DNA of 62,929 bases from Acidovorax sp. CCYZU-2555 (GCF_018413525.1 NZ_JAHCDD010000026.1:1-62929); one strand, 5' to 3'; positions 26,572-34,927 are shown, counted from the stretch's first letter. Numbers and translations are program-made. Notes: generated by a model from the letters alone, not told the origin.

Positions 26572-26978
26572 GCATTCGTGGCGTTCACCATCTGCAACTC
26601 GCATTCCGTGCCGGCAATGCGCCGGCGATGCGGCATTTCTACCGCGATCTGCTGGGCCTGAGCGAACTGCCGGGCGAGCAGACCGAAGGCTCGGCCTTGC
26701 ACTTCGCGGCCGGCGGCCAGCGCATCGATCTGGTCGGGGTCGCGCAATGGCAGCCGCTGCCCGCGGTCTCGCACCTGGCATTCGAAGTGCAGGATCTGCC
26801 CGCGCTGCGCGAGCGCCTGCTGGCCGCGCAGCTGCCCCTGGTCGAAAACCAGGGCCTGGCGGGCTTTGCGCGCTTTTATCTCAAGGACCCGGCCGGCAAT
26901 CAGCTCGAGTTTCTTGAAGCCGAGCCGCAGGTCGACCAACATCTCGTGCGCTGGGAAAGCGCGCTGGCGCTGGCGTGA
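26568..26978 (+). CDS. VOC-superfamily (glyoxalase/dioxygenase-fold) protein
   Basis: This 136-residue protein has two beta-alpha-beta-beta-beta modules: MSIRGVHHLQLAFRAGNAPA, MRHFYRDLLGLSEL and FYLKDPAGNQLEFLEAE. His7 or His8, the Glu in QLEFLE and a His in AVSHLAFEVQD are plausible metal ligands. Members include glyoxalases, ring-cleavage dioxygenases and antibiotic-binding proteins; the substrate cannot be told here. The start codon overlaps the stop of the short upstream ORF. It lies between two sulfur genes, the sulfate-binding protein and cysB. Confidence 0.85.
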   Translation: MSIRGVHHLQLAFRAGNAPAMRHFYRDLLGLSELPGEQTEGSALHFAAGGQRIDLVGVAQWQPLPAVSHLAFEVQDLPALRERLLAAQLPLVENQGLAGFARFYLKDPAGNQLEFLEAEPQVDQHLVRWESALALA

Positions 26979-27069
26979 GCCGGCACCGATTTCTTGTAAC
27001 GATGCGCGCAGGCGGCGCGCATGCCGCAACCCCGCGGTCGTAAACGCCCGAAGAATATAGGCTAGTGGC

Positions 27070-28008
27070 ATGAATTTCCAGCAATTGCGCTCGGTGCGTG
27101 AAACAGTGCGTCGGGGCTTCAACCTCACCGAAGTCGCGCAGGCGCTCTACACCTCCCAGCCCGGCGTGAGCCGCCAGATCCGCGAGCTCGAAGAAGAATT
27201 GGGCGTGCAGATCTTCGTGCGCGCGGGCAAGCGCCTTACCGGCCTGACGCCGCCCGGCGAAAGCCTGATGCCCATCGTCGAGAAACTGCTGTTCGAAGCC
27301 GACAACCTGCGCCGCGCGGGCCTCGACTTCAGCACCAGCGACCAGGGCCGGCTGTCGATCGCCGCCACGCACTCGCAGGCACGCTATGCGCTGCCGCAGG
27401 TGGTGCGCGATTTTCGCAGCCGCTTTCCCCAGGTCGTGCTGCACCTGCACCAGGGCTCGCCGCAGCAAGTGGCGCAGATGCTGCTCAGCGGCGAAGCCGA
27501 CATCGGCGTGGCGACCGAAGCCTTGAGCACCCATGACGAGCTGGTGACGCTGCCTTGCTACCGCTGGACGCACAGCATCGTCGTGCCGCCAGGCCATGCG
27601 CTGCTCGACATCGACGGGCCGCTGACGCTGGAGCAGCTGGTGCAGTACCCGATCATCACTTATGAGCAAGGCTATACCGGCCGGGCCCACATCGACGAAG
27701 CTTTCGCGCGCGAAGGCCTGGCGCCCGACGTGGTGCTGTCGGCCATGGACGCCGACGTGATCAAGACCTATGTGGAGCTGGGCATGGGCGTGGGCATCGT
27801 CGCCTCGATCGCCGTCGACGCCGAGCGCGACCGCCATCTGCGCCTGCTCGACGCCGGTCATCTGTTCGAAGTCAACCTGACGCGCCTGGGCCTGCGCCGC
27901 GGCGCCTGGCTGCGCGGCTACGCTTTCCACTTCATCGAAAGCTTTGTGCCCACGCTCACGCGCGATGTGGTGGCGCAGGCGCTCGAAGTCACGCGCAGCG
28001 TGGACTGA
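27070..28008 (+). CDS. cysB: LysR-family regulator CysB
   Basis: This 312-residue regulator has an N-terminal winged helix typical of the CysB/Cbl branch (MNFQQLRSVRETVRRGFNLT, then EVAQALYTSQPGVSRQIREL) and an effector domain with ATHSQARYALP, whose Thr-His-Ser-Gln lines the sulfate/acetylserine pocket in family structures. It is expected to activate the sulfur assimilation genes in this window when reduced sulfur is scarce, using N-acetylserine or O-acetylserine as inducer. It is followed by a clear intrinsic terminator at 28026. Confidence 0.94.
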   Translation: MNFQQLRSVRETVRRGFNLTEVAQALYTSQPGVSRQIRELEEELGVQIFVRAGKRLTGLTPPGESLMPIVEKLLFEADNLRRAGLDFSTSDQGRLSIAATHSQARYALPQVVRDFRSRFPQVVLHLHQGSPQQVAQMLLSGEADIGVATEALSTHDELVTLPCYRWTHSIVVPPGHALLDIDGPLTLEQLVQYPIITYEQGYTGRAHIDEAFAREGLAPDVVLSAMDADVIKTYVELGMGVGIVASIAVDAERDRHLRLLDAGHLFEVNLTRLGLRRGAWLRGYAFHFIESFVPTLTRDVVAQALEVTRSVD

Positions 28009-28025
28009 ACGACAACGCTGCGCGG

Positions 28026-28060
28026 GCCCGTACCTTGTTGGAGGTACGGGCTCTTTTTTT
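28026..28060 (+). terminator. Rho-independent terminator after cysB
   Basis: A 9-bp stem (GCCCGTACC at 28026-28034 and GGTACGGGC at 28043-28051) with an 8-nt loop is followed by TCTTTTTTT. It closes the cysB transcript directly before the GntR operon promoter. Confidence 0.92.
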
Positions 28061-28067
28061 ATGCCAA

Positions 28068-28089
28068 GTGTATTGGTATACTGATACAC
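28068..28089 (+). promoter_or_regulatory. Palindromic operator overlapping the -10 box of the GntR/ABC operon
   Basis: GTGTAT and ATACAC flank a central GTATAC, giving a 22-bp imperfect palindrome with 18 of 22 symmetrical positions. It contains TATACT (28077-28082), a good -10 hexamer, and ends one base before the ATG of the GntR gene. The expected transcription start is at or next to that ATG, so the mRNA may be leaderless. The likely ligand is the GntR protein itself. The -35 region is only a T-run and is poor. Confidence 0.7.
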
Positions 28090-28488
28090 ATGGACGCTGC
28101 CGCTTTTCATATCGAACCCGGCCTGCCCGAGCCGATCTACCGCCAGATCGCGGGGCAGGTGCTGCGCATGGTCGCGGCAGGCCAGTGCGCGCCGGGCACG
28201 CCGCTGCCTTCGGTGCGCGACATGGCGGCCGTGCATGCGGTCAATCCGATGACGGTGTCCAAGGCCTATGCCCAGCTCGAAGCGCAGGGCGTGCTCGAAC
28301 GCCAGCGCGGCAAGGGCATGGTGGTCTCGCAGCAGGCGCAAGGCGCGCAGACGCTGGACCAGCGGCTCGCGGCGCTCGCGCCCGCGCTGCGCGACCTCGC
28401 GCGCCAGGCGCGAGAACTCGACCTGCCCGCCGATCAGGTGGCGCAGGCCCTGCAGCAGATGATGAACAACGAAAGGAAATCCGGATGA
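28090..28488 (+). CDS. GntR-family (YtrA-like) transcriptional regulator
   Basis: This 132-residue protein has an N-terminal winged helix (EPIYRQIAGQVLRMVAAGQC, then PGTPLPSVRDMAAVHAVNPM, TVSKAYAQLEAQGVLERQRG) and only a short C-terminal tail instead of an effector domain. That is the YtrA subfamily, which typically represses a linked ABC transporter operon. The stop overlaps the ABC ATPase start (ATGA). A palindrome over its own -10 box is the expected operator. No ribosome binding site is possible if transcription begins at the ATG. Confidence 0.9.
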   Translation: MDAAAFHIEPGLPEPIYRQIAGQVLRMVAAGQCAPGTPLPSVRDMAAVHAVNPMTVSKAYAQLEAQGVLERQRGKGMVVSQQAQGAQTLDQRLAALAPALRDLARQARELDLPADQVAQALQQMMNNERKSG

Positions 28489-29348
28489 CAGGAGAGGGAG
28501 TGGCGCTGTTGCAGGCGCAGGGACTGGGCAAGCGCTATGGGAAGCTCGCGGTGCTCGAAGACGTCGCGCTGAGCGTCGCGCCCGGCAGCGTGCTGGGCTT
28601 GCTGGGCCGCAATGGCGCAGGCAAGAGCACGTTGATCGAATGCCTGCTGGGATTGCGCGCCGCGGACCAGGGCCAGGCGCTGCTGTTCGGCAAACCCGCG
28701 CAGGCGCTGGACGACGACGACAAGGCCGCGCTCGGCTATGTGCCGCAGCGCGCCGATGGCTTCGACTGGCTGACCGTGGGCGCGATGCTCGAACTCGTGG
28801 CCGGGCTTTATCCGCAGTGGGACCATGCACTCGTGGCGCGCCTGCAAAAGGACTGGAAGCTGGATGCGCGCCGCCGCCTCGTGACGTTGTCGCCGGGCGA
28901 GCGCCAGCAGGCGGCCATCATTCGCGCGATTGCGCCGCGCCCGCGCCTGCTGGTGCTCGACGAACCCGCATCGGCGCTGGACCCGCTCGCGCGGCGCGCG
29001 CTGCTGCGCGAAATCGTGCAACTCGCGGGCGAGCAGGGCAGCACGGTGCTGTTTTCCACGCACATCATTTCCGACCTGGAGCGCGTGGCCTCGCATATCG
29101 CGGTGCTGCACCAGGGCCGCGTGCACCTGCATGCAGGCCTCGATGAGCTCAAGGACGAACTGCGCCGGCTGGTCTGGCCCGCGCATGTGCCGCTGCCGGA
29201 CGCGCCGCTGCCCGGTGAACTCATGCGCCGCGGCCTCAATGAAGGCGCGAGCGTGCTGGTCGTGCGCGGCGGGCCCGTTGCCTGGCCCGAAGGCGTACGT
29301 GCGCAGCCGCTGGGCCTCGAAGACCTGTTCGTGGAGCTCACGGCATGA
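28485..29348 (+). CDS. ABC transporter ATP-binding protein
   Basis: This 287-residue ATPase has Walker A GRNGAGKST, a Q-loop region in GYVPQRADGFDW, signature LSPGERQQ (a variant of LSGGQ), Walker B LLVLDEPASALD and the switch His in FSTHIISDLERV. The C-terminal 70 residues after the ATPase core are typical of drug or membrane-stress exporters. The start at ATG 28485 overlaps the GntR stop by four bases. The next gene, the membrane partner, also overlaps by ATGA, so the three genes form one tightly coupled operon. The substrate is unknown. Confidence 0.92.
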   Translation: MTGEGVALLQAQGLGKRYGKLAVLEDVALSVAPGSVLGLLGRNGAGKSTLIECLLGLRAADQGQALLFGKPAQALDDDDKAALGYVPQRADGFDWLTVGAMLELVAGLYPQWDHALVARLQKDWKLDARRRLVTLSPGERQQAAIIRAIAPRPRLLVLDEPASALDPLARRALLREIVQLAGEQGSTVLFSTHIISDLERVASHIAVLHQGRVHLHAGLDELKDELRRLVWPAHVPLPDAPLPGELMRRGLNEGASVLVVRGGPVAWPEGVRAQPLGLEDLFVELTA

Positions 29349-30778
29349 GCGCGCGCGCTGGTGGGGTGCTGGCGCTGCTGCGCCAGGTGTTTCCCGAGCC
29401 CAGGCTCAGCCTGCCGGGCCTGGGGCTGTGCCTGCTGTTGCTGGCGCTGCTGGCCGCGATGGGCCGTATTGCCGATGACGACGTGCCGCACGCCTATCTG
29501 CTCGGCGGTGCCTGGGTCGCGGCGCTGTGGTGGCTGCTGCTGGGCGGGCGGCTGTGCGCGCTGGCCTACCAGATGGCCGCCTTGCGGCTGCCGCGCGTGC
29601 CGCGCCTGCTCTGGCGCGGCGCCCTGGTGCATGGCGCGGGCAGCACGCTGCTGCCGCTGGCCGTGCTCGCTTGCTTTGCGCCCGCAGGCGTCGATGGTTT
29701 GACCCTGCTCGCCGCGCTGTGCCTGGGATCGGCGCTGGGCCTGCTCGCGATGAGCATGCCGATGGTGGTTCCGCTGGTGCCGCTGCTGCTGGTCGTGGGC
29801 GACTTTGCCGTGGTCGCGAATCCGTTGGCCTGTGGCCTGCTGACGGGGATCGCGCTGTGTCTGTCGGCGCTGGCCTGGCGCTGGCAACTGAGCCGCATGC
29901 GTGCGGCGCATTTCGCGCCTCTGGGCGTGGCGCTGAGCGGCTCGGAGTTGAGCCTCACGAACCTGCTGCGTCCGGTCACGTCCCAGCCGCAGCGCGCTGC
30001 GGGCCGCGACACGGGCGCCGCGGCATCGGCCGCCGCGGCATCGGCCGCCGCGGCATCGACCGCCACGGCACCGCGTACCCGCGCCCGGGATCTGCTCGCG
30101 GCCTTGCTGGGCCCGGTGTGCCAGACCACGCGCCAGCTGTATGGCAGGAAAGGCCAGGCCTTGACCTATCTCGTGTTTGCCGGTGTCGGGGCCGCGGCGC
30201 TGGCCTGGGGGCTGTTCTGGCCGCCGGAGCGCGAGCGCGGGATTTTCCTGGCGCTGATGATTGCCGCTGCGCCCTTTCTGGCACTCAAGCCCGCGATCCG
30301 GCTCGCGCAGTTGCGCCAGGACCGTGGTGCGGGTCTGGCCGAACTGCAGCTCACGCCCGGAATGCCCGCGGTCGCGCAACTGCCGCGCGCCATCATGCGC
30401 CAGATGCTGTACTGCCTGGGCGAGCGTTTCCTGTTGCTGGGCTGGATCATGCCGGCCATCGCGATTCCGGCCTATGGGCTGAATGCGCCATGGCTGCTCC
30501 ACTGGCTCGGCATGCTGTTCGCTGGATTGCTGTTCGGTCTGGCCTGGGTCTGGCTCGCGTGGCAGGCACAAGGCCGGCGCTGGATCTGGTGGGCCCTGGC
30601 CTTTGTGGGACTGGCGCTTGCGATGGCGACCAATGTTCGCTCGCTGGTGCATGTGCGCGCGCTCGACAGCAGTTGGGCGCTGGCCTGGGCCGCATGGGCG
30701 CTGCTGGTCGTGGTGTTTTTCCATGGGCTGCGGCGCCGTGCGGCGCGGCCGGCGCCAGAGCTGCCTGGAGGACAATAG
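29345..30778 (+). CDS. ABC transporter membrane subunit (permease-like, unknown substrate)
   Basis: This 477-residue integral membrane protein has roughly ten to twelve hydrophobic segments in two groups (about residues 20-190 and 275-460). The groups are separated by a soluble loop with an Ala/Ser-rich tract encoded by 15-bp repeats. It overlaps the ATPase gene by four bases and completes the GntR-ATPase-permease operon. I do not recognise a precise family; the layout fits ABC-2-like export permeases paired with YtrA-type regulators. The next gene, rluE, starts 30 bp downstream and may be read through. Confidence 0.8.
   Translation: MSARAGGVLALLRQVFPEPRLSLPGLGLCLLLLALLAAMGRIADDDVPHAYLLGGAWVAALWWLLLGGRLCALAYQMAALRLPRVPRLLWRGALVHGAGSTLLPLAVLACFAPAGVDGLTLLAALCLGSALGLLAMSMPMVVPLVPLLLVVGDFAVVANPLACGLLTGIALCLSALAWRWQLSRMRAAHFAPLGVALSGSELSLTNLLRPVTSQPQRAAGRDTGAAASAAAASAAAASTATAPRTRARDLLAALLGPVCQTTRQLYGRKGQALTYLVFAGVGAAALAWGLFWPPERERGIFLALMIAAAPFLALKPAIRLAQLRQDRGAGLAELQLTPGMPAVAQLPRAIMRQMLYCLGERFLLLGWIMPAIAIPAYGLNAPWLLHWLGMLFAGLLFGLAWVWLAWQAQGRRWIWWALAFVGLALAMATNVRSLVHVRALDSSWALAWAAWALLVVVFFHGLRRRAARPAPELPGGQ
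30017..30061 (+). repeat. Three tandem 15-bp repeats inside the permease gene
   Basis: GCCGCGGCATCGGCC occurs three times head to tail, the last with one G-to-A change. It encodes a repeated Ala-Ala-Ala-Ser-Ala pattern in the loop between the two membrane halves. Because the unit is a multiple of three bases, copy changes would keep the reading frame. Confidence 0.85.
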
Positions 30779-30808
30779 CTTGTTTTGCCGCTGCAGTTGA
30801 TATAGCCG

Positions 30809-31366
30809 ATGTCCCGTTACTTCCTCTTTCACAAGCCGTATGGCGTCCTGTCCCAGTTCACTCCCGAGGATGGCGCGCGCTCGCTGGCCGAGTTCGGCCT
30901 GCCCAAGGGCGTCTATCCCGCGGGCAGGCTCGACAAGGATTCGGAAGGCCTGCTGTTGCTGACCGACGACGGCCCGCTGATCGAGCGGCTGCTCAATCCA
31001 CGCAATGAAAAGCCCAAGACCTATTGGGCGCTGGTCGAGCGCGTGCCGAGCGAGGAGGCGCTGCAGCGCATGCGCACGGGACTGCGCATCGAGGACTACC
31101 ACACCAAGCCGTGCACGGCCACTCTGCTCGATCCGCAGCCTGAAGTCGCTCCACGCGATCCGCCGGTAAGACTGCGCAAGTCGGTGCAGGATGTGTGGCT
31201 GGAAGTGAGCATCGTCGAAGGCAAGAACCGCCAGTTGCGCAAGATGACCGCGGCCATAGGCCACCCGACGCTGCGGCTGCTGCGCCAGAGCATGGCGAAT
31301 CTGACGCTCGAAGGACTTGCGCCGGGGCAATCGCGGGAGATTGGCCGAGGCGACATCGCTTTCTGA
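30809..31366 (+). CDS. rluE: 23S rRNA pseudouridine synthase, RluE-like
   Basis: This 185-residue RsuA/RluB/E/F-family synthase starts MSRYFLFHKPYGVLSQFTPE. The catalytic Asp lies in AGRLDKDSEGLLLLTDDGP, and the later family motif is EGKNRQLRKMTAAIGHPTLR. It lacks an N-terminal S4 RNA-binding domain and has the short length of RluE, which modifies U2457 of 23S rRNA in E. coli. The exact target is inferred. It starts 30 bp after the permease gene. Confidence 0.88.
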   Translation: MSRYFLFHKPYGVLSQFTPEDGARSLAEFGLPKGVYPAGRLDKDSEGLLLLTDDGPLIERLLNPRNEKPKTYWALVERVPSEEALQRMRTGLRIEDYHTKPCTATLLDPQPEVAPRDPPVRLRKSVQDVWLEVSIVEGKNRQLRKMTAAIGHPTLRLLRQSMANLTLEGLAPGQSREIGRGDIAF

Positions 31367-31563
31367 CTGCCGCGCTCGGCAGGCACCAAGCCGCGTGCAG
31401 GAGCATGAAAGAAGTTCTGTCTGCAACGACTGACCTAGGGTAAACCCTGGGGAACTGATCGCTGCAGGTTGCCACTCATTGCGGCACTGCTGAAGAAATC
31501 GAGTCGATGCGATTTTGTATGGCTGCCAAATCCTGGGGTGTGCTAACCAATTCGGAGATCGAA

Positions 31564-32649
31564 ATGATCATAAATGCATCTTTGCCAAAGGTAAATTCTA
31601 CTTTTGACCACTCGCCGACTGGTGGTCAGCTTCTGATTCAAAGCGATTCCAACCTTACTCGCGCGGCTCAAGGTCCAGGTTCCGAGGCATTAGAGTTGGC
31701 TATTAAAAAAGTCGATAGCATAGATGTAAAAGACTTTCGTGGATTTACAGCATTGATGGCGGCTGTTGTTCACGAAAATGTTGAAGGCGTGAAGTTCTTG
31801 ATAGCGAGTGGAGCGGATCTGCGTGTGGAGTTTGAGGGAAGTGGTTGGACCGCTTTGACATTGGCTTTAACTAAAAAAATCGAAATATTATCCGAATTGA
31901 TTGATGCAGATTCCAGCCCTGAGCATATCGATCATGCCGATGCAGATGGCTATACGGCATTGATGTGGGCCCTGCGATTCCATGCCTGGCCGCAGGCTTC
32001 CATGTTGAAAGAGGCAGGTGCAGATGTCAGCAAAATATCTAATCAGGGACAATCCATACTTTTATATTCTGTAGAGACTGGAGATGTTTCTTTGATGAAT
32101 TGGCTGATGGAACAAAAGGGCTGGTTCTCCAGGGCGCAGGTGGAGAATGTAATTGATCAGTTGAAAGGTAAAATCAAGCAGCTGGATGATGAAGGCACGC
32201 AGATGGACGATAAAATTAAAAGTCGTATACGTTCCAGGAGTGAGCACTACGCCAATTGCTTAAAATATATTCTGGAAGAATATCCCCAGGACTTTATCGT
32301 GGACTCGTCGAAAAACGCAATGCCGCAGAAAATCAGTAATCCAGCGCCTTCCATATCCGGCCACGCCATGCATGAAGCCATGACCCTGTTCGTCGCAAAC
32401 AATCCCGGGCCAAGTTCTGCAGAAAACACAGCTGCGCGGAACCCGGATGGCAGCACAGCGAAGAAAACCTTTTCCCCCAGAAGGCAAACCGGCGCCCCGG
32501 CTGAGATCGCGCCGGCTGGCGCAACCAGGAGGCCTGCGCCCTCGGTGCCGGAAGATGAAATCAGGCGGCCAGTCAATGCCCAGAACGCGACTGTGACCAC
32601 ACGCATGGGCAATCCCGGTTACCAGGAGGTGCAGTTGCCCTCTCCCTGA
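31564..32649 (+). CDS. Ankyrin-repeat protein in an AT-richer island
   Basis: An ATG at 31564 has a GGAG site 6 bp upstream and gives 361 residues; an upstream in-frame ATG at 31507 has a weaker site. Residues of about 60-190 contain three to four ankyrin-like repeats (DFRGFTALMAAVVHENVEGV, SGWTALTLALTKKIEILSEL, DADGYTALMWALRFHAWPQA). A charged coiled segment (QLKGKIKQLDDEGTQMDDKI) and a Pro/Ser/Ala-rich disordered tail follow. There is no signal peptide. Codon use is clearly AT-richer than in the neighbours up to about 32,300, which suggests transfer. Such proteins can be effectors or immunity-type partners, but nothing here decides that. Confidence 0.8.
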   Translation: MIINASLPKVNSTFDHSPTGGQLLIQSDSNLTRAAQGPGSEALELAIKKVDSIDVKDFRGFTALMAAVVHENVEGVKFLIASGADLRVEFEGSGWTALTLALTKKIEILSELIDADSSPEHIDHADADGYTALMWALRFHAWPQASMLKEAGADVSKISNQGQSILLYSVETGDVSLMNWLMEQKGWFSRAQVENVIDQLKGKIKQLDDEGTQMDDKIKSRIRSRSEHYANCLKYILEEYPQDFIVDSSKNAMPQKISNPAPSISGHAMHEAMTLFVANNPGPSSAENTAARNPDGSTAKKTFSPRRQTGAPAEIAPAGATRRPAPSVPEDEIRRPVNAQNATVTTRMGNPGYQEVQLPSP

Positions 32650-32774
32650 GCAATGCATCGAGGAAGGCCAGGTCGAATGGCGTGCGGCTGGCCTGCTACG
32701 GCTCAGGGCAGGGGCTGACGACGAGGTCAATGAGGCAGCCCAGCGCCGGGCCGCGAAACGCCGCCGGAATGCGC

Positions 32775-33437
32775 TTACTGCGCGCCCGACACCTGGGCCA
32801 TGAAGGTGGGTCCGGTCTCGCCGTCGCGCCAGCCGGGATAGGTTTCCATCACTTCGGCAAACAGCGCCGAGTCGATCCAGCGCTGCAGCCAGGCCTGCAG
32901 CGCGGGCCAGGGTTGTTCGGCCCACTGGGCTTCGTCGATGCGCGCGTACTGGCGCACGAACGGGCGCAGCGCCATGTCGGCCAGGCTGGGATGTAGGCCG
33001 AACAGATAGCCGGTGTCTGCCAGCTGTTCGTCGAGCGCCGCCAGCCAGGTCAGCGCCTCAGCCTGGGCGTCGTTGACTTCGGCGGCGCTGTAGCGCTCGG
33101 GGTACTTGCAGCGGTCCAGCGCGGGCTTGAAGCGCGTATCCAGGTCATGGATCAGCGCCAGCATGTCGGCTTCGCTGCCTTCGGTGGGCGCAAGCCAGCC
33201 GTCGGGATCGTTCTGGCGCAGCGCCCAGAGCATGATTTCCAGGCTTTGCTCGATCACGCCATCCGCGTCCACCAGTACCGGCACCGTGGCCTTGGGCGAG
33301 GCCTGCAGCAGCGCCTGCGGCTTGGCGCGCAGATTGACTTCGCGCAGCTCGCAGGCAATGCCCGCATGGGCCAGCGCCAGGCGGGCGCGGATGGCATAAG
33401 GGCAGCGGCGGAAGGAGTAGAGAACGGGCAGGGGCAT
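32775..33437 (-). CDS. Glutathione S-transferase family protein
   Basis: This 220-residue protein starts MPLPVLYSFRRCPYAIRARL at 33437. The N-terminal thioredoxin fold has a CPYA active-site motif and the glutathione-binding TVPVLVDADGVIEQSLEIM; an all-helical C-terminal domain follows. The Cys-Pro-Tyr motif is closer to glutaredoxin-like or omega/beta-type GSTs than to Tyr/Ser types. The reading frame continues upstream to 33569 through a palindromic repeat (giving FDRLRANGE), which is an artefact of that repeat rather than coding sequence. Confidence 0.88.
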   Translation of the reverse strand: MPLPVLYSFRRCPYAIRARLALAHAGIACELREVNLRAKPQALLQASPKATVPVLVDADGVIEQSLEIMLWALRQNDPDGWLAPTEGSEADMLALIHDLDTRFKPALDRCKYPERYSAAEVNDAQAEALTWLAALDEQLADTGYLFGLHPSLADMALRPFVRQYARIDEAQWAEQPWPALQAWLQRWIDSALFAEVMETYPGWRDGETGPTFMAQVSGAQ

Positions 33438-33513
33438 GAAAACGGGAGCGGTAAGCGTGATTGGTGGCAGCGCCGATGATAGCGCGGCAGGCGAGGGGAC
33501 AGGCGCAGGTTCC

Positions 33514-33546
33514 CCGTTCGCCCTGAGCCTGTCGAAGGGTGAACGG
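33514..33546. repeat. REP-like palindromic element
   Basis: An imperfect hairpin has arms CCGTTCGCCCT (33514-33524) and AGGGTGAACGG (33536-33546), with one G-T wobble and an 11-nt loop GAGCCTGTCGA. The core CCTGAGCCTGTCGAAGG is a frequently dispersed intergenic palindrome in beta-proteobacteria and elsewhere. It lies between the GST gene and argA. Confidence 0.7.
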
Positions 33547-33580
33547 CCTGGCCTCGAAAACCGCGCCAAACGGCGAAAAA

Positions 33581-34927
33581 TCAGAGCTTTTTCACCAGCA
33601 CCTGGCTCTTGCGGTCCCAGTTGTATTTGGCCTTGCGCGACTCGGGCAGCCAGTTCGGGTCCACGGGCTGGAAGCCGCGCTTGATGAACCAGTGCATGGT
33701 GCGCGTGGTCAGCACGAACAGGCTCTCGAGCCCCTGGTTGCGCGCGCGCTGCTCTATGCGCTTGAGCAGCTTCTCGCCGTCGCCCGTGCCCTGGCTCTTG
33801 GGCGAGACCGTCACGGCGGCCATTTCGGCGGTCTTTTCCTTGGGGTAGGGGTAGAGTGCGGCGCAGCCGAAGATCACGCCATCGTGCTCGATCAGCGTGT
33901 AGTTGGTGATATCGCGCTCGATCTCGGTGCGGCTGCGCTTGACCAGCGTGCCGTCGTTCTCGAACGGCTCGATCAGCTGCACGATGCCCGCGACATCGTC
34001 GGCCGTGGCTTCGCGCAGCTCCTCGAGTTTCTCGTCGATGACCATGGTGCCTATGCCGTCGTGCACATAGATTTCGAGCAGCAGCGCGCCGTCAACGGCG
34101 AACGGCAGGATGTGGCTGCGCTCCACGCCGGCCTTGCAGGCCTTGACGCAATGCTGCAGGTAGAACGCGGTGTCGGTGGGCTGCTGCGGCGCGGGCAGCT
34201 GGGCCAGCAGCGACTGGGCGGTCGCCAGCGGCAGCTCGGTATCAATGGGGTTGTCGTCGCCCGCGGGCTCCAGCGGGTGCTGGTGGATGCCGGGCACTTC
34301 GGTCAGGAAGATCAGCTTGTCGGCCTTGAGTTCAATGGCCACGCTGGTCGCGACTTCTTCCATGTTCAGGTTGAACGCCTCACCCGTGGGCGAGAAGCCG
34401 AACGGCGACAGCAGCACCATCGCGTCCATGTCGAGCGTCTGGCGAATGGCGTTCACATCAACCTTGCGCACCAGGCCCGAATGCTTGAAATCGACGCCGT
34501 CGACGATGCCCACGGGGCGCGCGGTGACGAAGTTGCCCGACAGCACGCGCACCGTGGCGCCGGCCATGGGCGTATTGGGCAGGCCCTGGCTGAACGCGGC
34601 TTCGATCTCGTAGCGCAGCTGGCCCGCGGCTTCCTGCGCGCAGTCGAGCGCCACCGAGTCGGTGATGCGTATGCCGTGCGAGTACTGCGGCGCATGGCCC
34701 TTGGCCTGTAGCTGTTCGTTGACCTGGGGGCGGAAACCGTGGACCAGCACGATGCGCACGCCCATGGCCTGGATCATCGCCAGATCCTGGGCAATGCTCG
34801 TGAGCTTGCCCGCGGCAATGGCTTCGCCCGTGATGCCGACGACGAAGGTCTGGTTGCGGAATTTGTGGATATAGGGCGCAACCGAACGGAACCAGGGAAC
34901 GAAGGTGAAGTTGAAGACGGTGGACAT
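33581..34927 (-). CDS. argA: N-acetylglutamate synthase
   Basis: This 448-residue enzyme catalyses the first step of arginine synthesis, acetyl-CoA plus glutamate. An N-terminal amino-acid-kinase domain (TFVVGITGEAIAAGKL, VLVHGFRPQVNEQL) carries the arginine feedback site in this family. A C-terminal GNAT domain (about 300-440) has the acetyl-CoA loop around VSPKSQGTGDGEKLL. The start MSTVFNFTFVPWFRSVAPYI at 34927 is the usual one; an in-frame extension to 35425 lies over the divergent hrpA gene. It shares a 196-bp intergenic region with hrpA. Confidence 0.95.
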   Translation of the reverse strand: MSTVFNFTFVPWFRSVAPYIHKFRNQTFVVGITGEAIAAGKLTSIAQDLAMIQAMGVRIVLVHGFRPQVNEQLQAKGHAPQYSHGIRITDSVALDCAQEAAGQLRYEIEAAFSQGLPNTPMAGATVRVLSGNFVTARPVGIVDGVDFKHSGLVRKVDVNAIRQTLDMDAMVLLSPFGFSPTGEAFNLNMEEVATSVAIELKADKLIFLTEVPGIHQHPLEPAGDDNPIDTELPLATAQSLLAQLPAPQQPTDTAFYLQHCVKACKAGVERSHILPFAVDGALLLEIYVHDGIGTMVIDEKLEELREATADDVAGIVQLIEPFENDGTLVKRSRTEIERDITNYTLIEHDGVIFGCAALYPYPKEKTAEMAAVTVSPKSQGTGDGEKLLKRIEQRARNQGLESLFVLTTRTMHWFIKRGFQPVDPNWLPESRKAKYNWDRKSQVLVKKL

